From positions 1 through 40,472 of IMG/VR virus record IMGVR_UViG_3300046616_000243: a stretch of DNA of 40,472 bases, one strand, 5' to 3'. A program made the position numbers and the translations under genes. The first letter of the stretch is position 1; the number at the start of each line of letters is the position of its first letter. The notes under the pieces were generated by a model. The model searched no databases. It was given only the letters and a program-made list of their open reading frames with translations, and was not told the origin of the DNA. The stretch comes from a virus. Below, one piece after another: positions 37,009-40,472 of the stretch.

Positions 37009-38799
37009 TCAGAAGCCCACGAGGGCCACGTTGTCTTCGACGTAGCTTGTTTCCGCTGTAGTAACGGCTGCCGGCGGAGGGGGCGGGGGCGGTGGTGCTA
37101 TCTCGCGGCGCCCCATGAGCCATTTGGCCGCTGTGAATGCCATCAGTGGCGCTACTTCGGCTGGTGATGCCCGGTGGTCGGGGATGGACGCTCCACCGCT
37201 GAACACCTTCACCACGGCAGTCGCCGCAGCTGTGTCCAGTGGTGGCTGTGGATTGTGGAAAACCGTCACGTCCCTGACTGAGTCGAAGACATCGGCCCAG
37301 CCGTTGGTTAGATCGCTGCCCGACCACTCGACAACAGGAATCGTGAACTCAATGTCGGCGGCGAGGCTCTCCATGAGCGGCGAGATCGGGGCACCCTTCG
37401 ACTGCCCCGCCACTGCCTTGATGCGTCCGTGGCGCTTCTCGTCCATCAGGTAGCCCTTGACCCAATCGGAGCCATGGCGAGCAGCCACAATCTCCACCTG
37501 CGCTTTGCCGTCAGCTCGAAGGCCTCCAAAGGCTACGTAGGTCATGGATCGATCGTGAGACTGGTCAACTCCTGCCCACACTTCCGAGCCGGGGACTATC
37601 CGGTGTTCCTCCGCGACGCCAAGTTTGCCGTCGTCAAGGGTTATCGCCGGGTTCTTGCCCTTGTCCCACGCACCTGGCGGGAATGGGCCGGTAAGAGTGC
37701 CTTCAGACCACTGGCAGCCGACCTCTGTGCGGAAAACCCACTCTGGATCAGTTTTGCAGGCGGCTGCGATGGTGCGTTCGGTGAATCCAGGGTTCCAATT
37801 CAGCGACGGGTTTGCCTGTGCCCAACCTTGACGGTCCTTTTTGTCCGTTCCAGGAGCCATCGACCATTCCCACAGGCCCAGAGTGTCCTCATCCTGCTCA
37901 AAATCGGCCAGCTCGTCATCATCAAGTTCTTCATCGTCCTCAGTGAGGTCTGCGACGTCGAGCGCGGACGGTCCCGCGGCCCCGATCTCCTCGCAGATGC
38001 CGTCTGGATCTCCGATGGCCTCATGGGCCATCTTGCGGAGGTATCGGAGAACGATCGAGGTCAAGTCGCCGGCGTTGGAAAGCGCCAGAATCAGAGCCTC
38101 GGCTTGCGCCATGGTCGTTTTGGTGATCGCTCCCCAGGCTTCCCAGTTCTGGTGCTCGCGCAACTCATCGAGCATGATCAGGTTGCCGGTGAAACCACGC
38201 CCAGCGCGACGGTTTGCGGCTTTCACCTTGTAGCGACTGCCGGCCTTCAGCTCAAGGGCCTTCTTGCCGTTGACTTTGACAACGCGTTTGAGGAGTTTGG
38301 AGAGTTCCTCGTCCTCTTCCACGAGATCGACGGCGCCCTGCCACACTTCTTCGGCCGTTTCGAGGTCCTGGGCGGTACCCATAACCAGCGGCCAGCCCCA
38401 AACGATCATGAACCAGAGGGCGAGGACCTGTGAAAGCGTACTTTTACCGTTCTGGCGAGCGATCAGGACCACTGCGGTCCTGAACCTCAGCGACCCGTCA
38501 GGGAGCAGCTCCAGCATGCGGCAGAGCAGGACCTTCTGCCACGGGTAAAGATCGAGCCCCAAGACATCGCGTGCGAAGTCAATGACGTCGTAGCCGAGCG
38601 TTGTCTCCGGAGTAAGGGCCCGGAGGGGTGGCGTGCAGATCCGAGGTTCCGCGTAGCCGAATATCTTCTTCCGCTTAGCTCCGGACTGATCAGGTTCTGC
38701 GACATGGCAAACCGAGCGGTAGTAATCGCCCGGATCTACTGCGTTGGGACCACTAACCGGAGCGGCGTGCCCTGGCGCGAGCTTGGAAGTCTGAGACAT
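37009..38799 (-). CDS. terL: Large terminase subunit
   Basis: Protein of 596 residues; the ATG at 38799 has GGAGGG upstream. It has the Q motif (LDLYPWQKVLL), a variant Walker A ARQNGKS (114-120), Walker B LIMLDE (207-212), and the nuclease part starting at about 410 with GVDQSHDRSM. An acidic insert (LTEDDEELDDDELADFEQD) lies between the two parts and a run of eight prolines near the end. It packages DNA into the head with ATP. Confidence 0.9.
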   Translation of the reverse strand: MSQTSKLAPGHAAPVSGPNAVDPGDYYRSVCHVAEPDQSGAKRKKIFGYAEPRICTPPLRALTPETTLGYDVIDFARDVLGLDLYPWQKVLLCRMLELLPDGSLRFRTAVVLIARQNGKSTLSQVLALWFMIVWGWPLVMGTAQDLETAEEVWQGAVDLVEEDEELSKLLKRVVKVNGKKALELKAGSRYKVKAANRRAGRGFTGNLIMLDELREHQNWEAWGAITKTTMAQAEALILALSNAGDLTSIVLRYLRKMAHEAIGDPDGICEEIGAAGPSALDVADLTEDDEELDDDELADFEQDEDTLGLWEWSMAPGTDKKDRQGWAQANPSLNWNPGFTERTIAAACKTDPEWVFRTEVGCQWSEGTLTGPFPPGAWDKGKNPAITLDDGKLGVAEEHRIVPGSEVWAGVDQSHDRSMTYVAFGGLRADGKAQVEIVAARHGSDWVKGYLMDEKRHGRIKAVAGQSKGAPISPLMESLAADIEFTIPVVEWSGSDLTNGWADVFDSVRDVTVFHNPQPPLDTAAATAVVKVFSGGASIPDHRASPAEVAPLMAFTAAKWLMGRREIAPPPPPPPPAAVTTAETSYVEDNVALVGF

Positions 38800-39406
38800 T
38801 CGCACCCTCCGGCTTTCCCTCTTCTGCCGGTTTGGATTCCTCAGCTGCCGGAACGGCCGTCAGCCCCGCGCCGGACGGAAGGGAAGCGGGTGTAATTTGC
38901 AGTTCAGCGCAAGCTTTGAGGTAGTTCGGCACGGTTGTTGTCATGGCCTTCTGGAGCGCTTCCATGCTGTCTCGCTGGGCCTCATCGATCATCCAGGCAA
39001 GTGTCTTCACGGCCGCCACCGGTCCAGCGAAGCGAGGCCCTTCAAGGTGTTTCGCGGCCGCGATGGTCAGCGCCGTGGCGTCAGCCACGTAGCCGCGTTT
39101 CCTGGCTGGCTTCACGAGCGGGGCGAAGCGGTCACCCCACGCCCGAATCTGCTCCGCGGTGGACCGTTCGACGGCGAGCGCCGGGTGAGGGATGACGCGG
39201 CCTCGGGGATCGGTGACCACCATGCCTTCGTCCTCGATGCGCGTTCGTGCTTCGCGGAGTCTCGCCATGAGGGTGCAGAAGGTTTCCAGTGCGGAGCGGT
39301 CCACGTTTCCCACGAGGTCGTTGCTTTCAACGATCTCCCGCCACACTTCCGCGACAGGCTCCGGAAGATGGTCAGGAGGGTCGATGTGGTTCTCCGCTGA
39401 GGTCAT
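38753..39406 (-). CDS. terS: Small terminase subunit, P27-like
   Basis: Protein of 217 residues, start fixed at 39406 by ATGA overlap. It has LPEPVAEVWREIVESND, the P27-type middle with ALETFCTLMARLREARTRI, RVIPHPALAVERSTAEQIR, and a low-complexity C-terminus. It precedes terL with a 47-base overlap, as usual. The gene binds cos or pac DNA. Confidence 0.8.
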   Translation of the reverse strand: MTSAENHIDPPDHLPEPVAEVWREIVESNDLVGNVDRSALETFCTLMARLREARTRIEDEGMVVTDPRGRVIPHPALAVERSTAEQIRAWGDRFAPLVKPARKRGYVADATALTIAAAKHLEGPRFAGPVAAVKTLAWMIDEAQRDSMEALQKAMTTTVPNYLKACAELQITPASLPSGAGLTAVPAAEESKPAEEGKPEGANVSDFQARARARRSG

Positions 39407-39801
39407 AGTTTCAACTCCCCGAGTTTCATCGAGCCGCACCGGAGTGGCTTTGTGGTGAGCTTGCCGGTTGCGAGTGATTCGAGCGTGCGAGCTTGGACCG
39501 TCGGCCACTCATTCGCGGTTTTCGGTCGGAGCCGTGCGACGAGATCCGAGAGCTGCCGGCGGGATTTCCTCCAGTCGATCAGGAGGGCGACGTCCGCGAC
39601 GCACATCTGCGGATAATCGGCCAGGACGTCGCGGACGGCCGACTCAGCTTCCTCAATTGCAGAGGGCCGGTAGTATCCATCGCGAGCGCCGGGCCGGATT
39701 GCCCGGCGGACGGCGTTCCGAGAGGCTCCGCGTTCCCTCGCGATGCTCCGGATGGAGTTGCCCTCGTCCCGCTTTCCCTGGATCGCTGGGCGGTCGTGCA
39801 T
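39403..39801 (-). CDS. Helix-turn-helix protein upstream of terminase
   Basis: Protein of 132 residues, start at 39801 one base after the previous stop; a longer frame to 39906 is poor. The helix-turn-helix is NSIRSIARERGASRNAVRRA, similar to the HTH of IS21-type transposase proteins, followed by YYRPSAIEEAESAVRDVLAD and a basic end. It could be a DNA-recognition partner of the terminase or a late gene regulator. Confidence 0.7.
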   Translation of the reverse strand: MHDRPAIQGKRDEGNSIRSIARERGASRNAVRRAIRPGARDGYYRPSAIEEAESAVRDVLADYPQMCVADVALLIDWRKSRRQLSDLVARLRPKTANEWPTVQARTLESLATGKLTTKPLRCGSMKLGELKL

Positions 39802-39802
39802 G

Positions 39803-40369
39803 TCAGGGGAAGCTGATGATGGCCGGCTCTTCGCTGGTGTCAACCAGCGGAGGGAGCTGCACCTTCTCTTCCTCACTGACAGCGGCGGAAACGTAGAGGC
39901 GGTCAAACGACGCGCCTCGGCTTCCCTGGCTGCGGACGGAGGTGAACCTCAGGACTCCTCCGGAGCGGAAGTCGATGCCCTGACGGCCGCTCGTCCTGGA
40001 GATCTTGGCAACTTGGTTTTTGTCGAGGACTTCCACGAACTCGTTGAACCAAGCGTGAGCCTCCTGGGCCTTGGTTTCGATGATGGCTACACGCCTGCCA
40101 GCCTCAGCAAAAGCGAGCGCCTCCTGTACCCAGGCATGTCGCTTCTTGGGTGCGGCAACTGCCATCTCATCGGAAACGGCAGCGGCGAATTCATCCAGGC
40201 GACGCTTCAGTTCATCCTCATCAACCCGGACCCTTGCCGTGATGGTCACATGGCCGGCGGTGTGGGTGTTCTCTGTGACGACGGGAAGTTCAATTTCGCC
40301 GATGTCGTGAGGCTCTCCGGCGCCGATCCTTGCAGAAATGACGATCGTGAGATTTCCGGGCTTAGCCAT
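39803..40369 (-). CDS. First late-region protein, terminase-ATPase-like remnant
   Basis: Protein of 188 residues. The first 75 residues are beta and helix (NLTIVISARIGAGEP, VTITARVRVDEDELKRRLD). The second part resembles a P-loop protein without Walker A: EALAFAEAGRRVAIIET, then DFRSGGVLRFTSVRSQGSRG and FDRLYVS, close to the region before Walker B in large terminases (GG-x-L-x-F, R-x-x-x-S-RG). No acidic Walker B follows. It is the first gene of the late cluster beside the window end. I do not know its function. Confidence 0.55.
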   Translation of the reverse strand: MAKPGNLTIVISARIGAGEPHDIGEIELPVVTENTHTAGHVTITARVRVDEDELKRRLDEFAAAVSDEMAVAAPKKRHAWVQEALAFAEAGRRVAIIETKAQEAHAWFNEFVEVLDKNQVAKISRTSGRQGIDFRSGGVLRFTSVRSQGSRGASFDRLYVSAAVSEEEKVQLPPLVDTSEEPAIISFP

Positions 40370-40472
40370 GCTTCGATCACGCCTTTCAGGTATGATGGTG
40401 GGTCCATTTTCCCCGCCAACTCAACGATCTTGGGGCAAATCCATCGGGGAAACTCCCGGGGGGAGAGGGAGG
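40370..40472. other. Noncoding right end; candidate cos region
   Basis: No gene is visible. There are 8-base inverted arms TTTCCCCG (40408-40415) and CGGGGAAA (40445-40452), and a GC-rich CTCCC-GGG-GGGAG (40453-40465) near the edge. As the terminase cluster begins here and the HNH gene lies at the other edge, the cohesive ends are probably in this region. Confidence 0.45.

Noticed and set aside
37429-38433. Long plus-strand open frame of 334 codons
   Set aside because: It lies exactly opposite the large terminase gene, shows no domain, and is a by-product of GC-rich codon use.
1-40472. CRISPR arrays, tRNA genes, rRNA or insertion sequences
   Set aside because: No regular repeat-spacer pattern, cloverleaf with CCA region, rRNA motif or transposase with terminal repeats was found; the HTH protein at 39403-39801 has only the DNA-binding part seen in IS21-type proteins.

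Overview
This 40.5 kb window is, end to end, one temperate siphovirus genome or an almost complete prophage of an actinobacterium. No chromosomal housekeeping gene is visible at either edge. High GC, many GTG and TTG starts, a DUF3263 protein, a large serine integrase, a Gp37-like tail hub protein and long runs of 1 to 4 bp start/stop overlaps all fit Actinomycetota. An Arthrobacter-like (Micrococcales) host is my inference; the sequence does not prove it.

Layout. (1) 46-11461, minus strand: an almost gap-free early operon of about 28 genes reading leftwards from a Cro-like gene. It carries a ParB-like protein, a DNA polymerase III beta-clamp homologue, an ASCH protein, a dense block of small Cys-rich proteins (2790-5536), an HNH protein with a replication-type N-terminus, a VRR-NUC nuclease, and an HNH endonuclease last. 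Six short genes (2996-3151, 3148-3324, 4326-4457, 4454-4633, 5399-5536, 15605-15751) were found by following start/stop overlaps. (2) 11462-14080: the lysogeny switch. Two identical-arm operators lie between the divergent Cro-like gene and the repressor; the repressor is followed by an ImmA/IrrE-type metallopeptidase and a serine integrase. (3) 14100-16489: small genes on both strands, probably lysogenic cargo and regulators. (4) 16275-17781: a moron-like unit encoding a Wzy/O-antigen-ligase-like polytopic membrane protein, with its own candidate promoter and a UUCG-loop terminator, placed directly after the tail spike gene. (5) 17792-40369, minus strand: the late genes, read from right to left in the usual order: terminase region, portal, ClpP-type protease with scaffold, decoration, major capsid, connectors, major tail, frameshifted tail chaperones, tape measure, distal tail and hub, lysis genes (membrane protein, collagen-like membrane protein, CHAP endolysin, holin), S74-chaperoned tail protein and beta-helical tail spike. 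(6) The window ends bring the HNH gene next to the terminase genes if joined, as in cos-type phages.

How it works together. After infection or induction, Cro-like and repressor proteins compete at the operators, and the metallopeptidase probably inactivates the repressor. The early operon supplies a sliding clamp and nucleases but no recognisable polymerase, primase or helicase, so replication should lean on the host replisome. Late genes build an HK97-fold head and a long non-contractile tail of about 140 nm by the tape-measure rule. The spike probably binds or cuts a host surface polysaccharide, and the neighbouring polymerase-like moron may alter that same polysaccharide in lysogens.

The observations I consider most worth following are the polymerase moron beside the spike, the bracketed major tail gene whose terminator loop is complementary to repeats just downstream, the block of coupled Cys-rich microproteins, the paired operators, and the collagen-like protein inside the lysis cassette.
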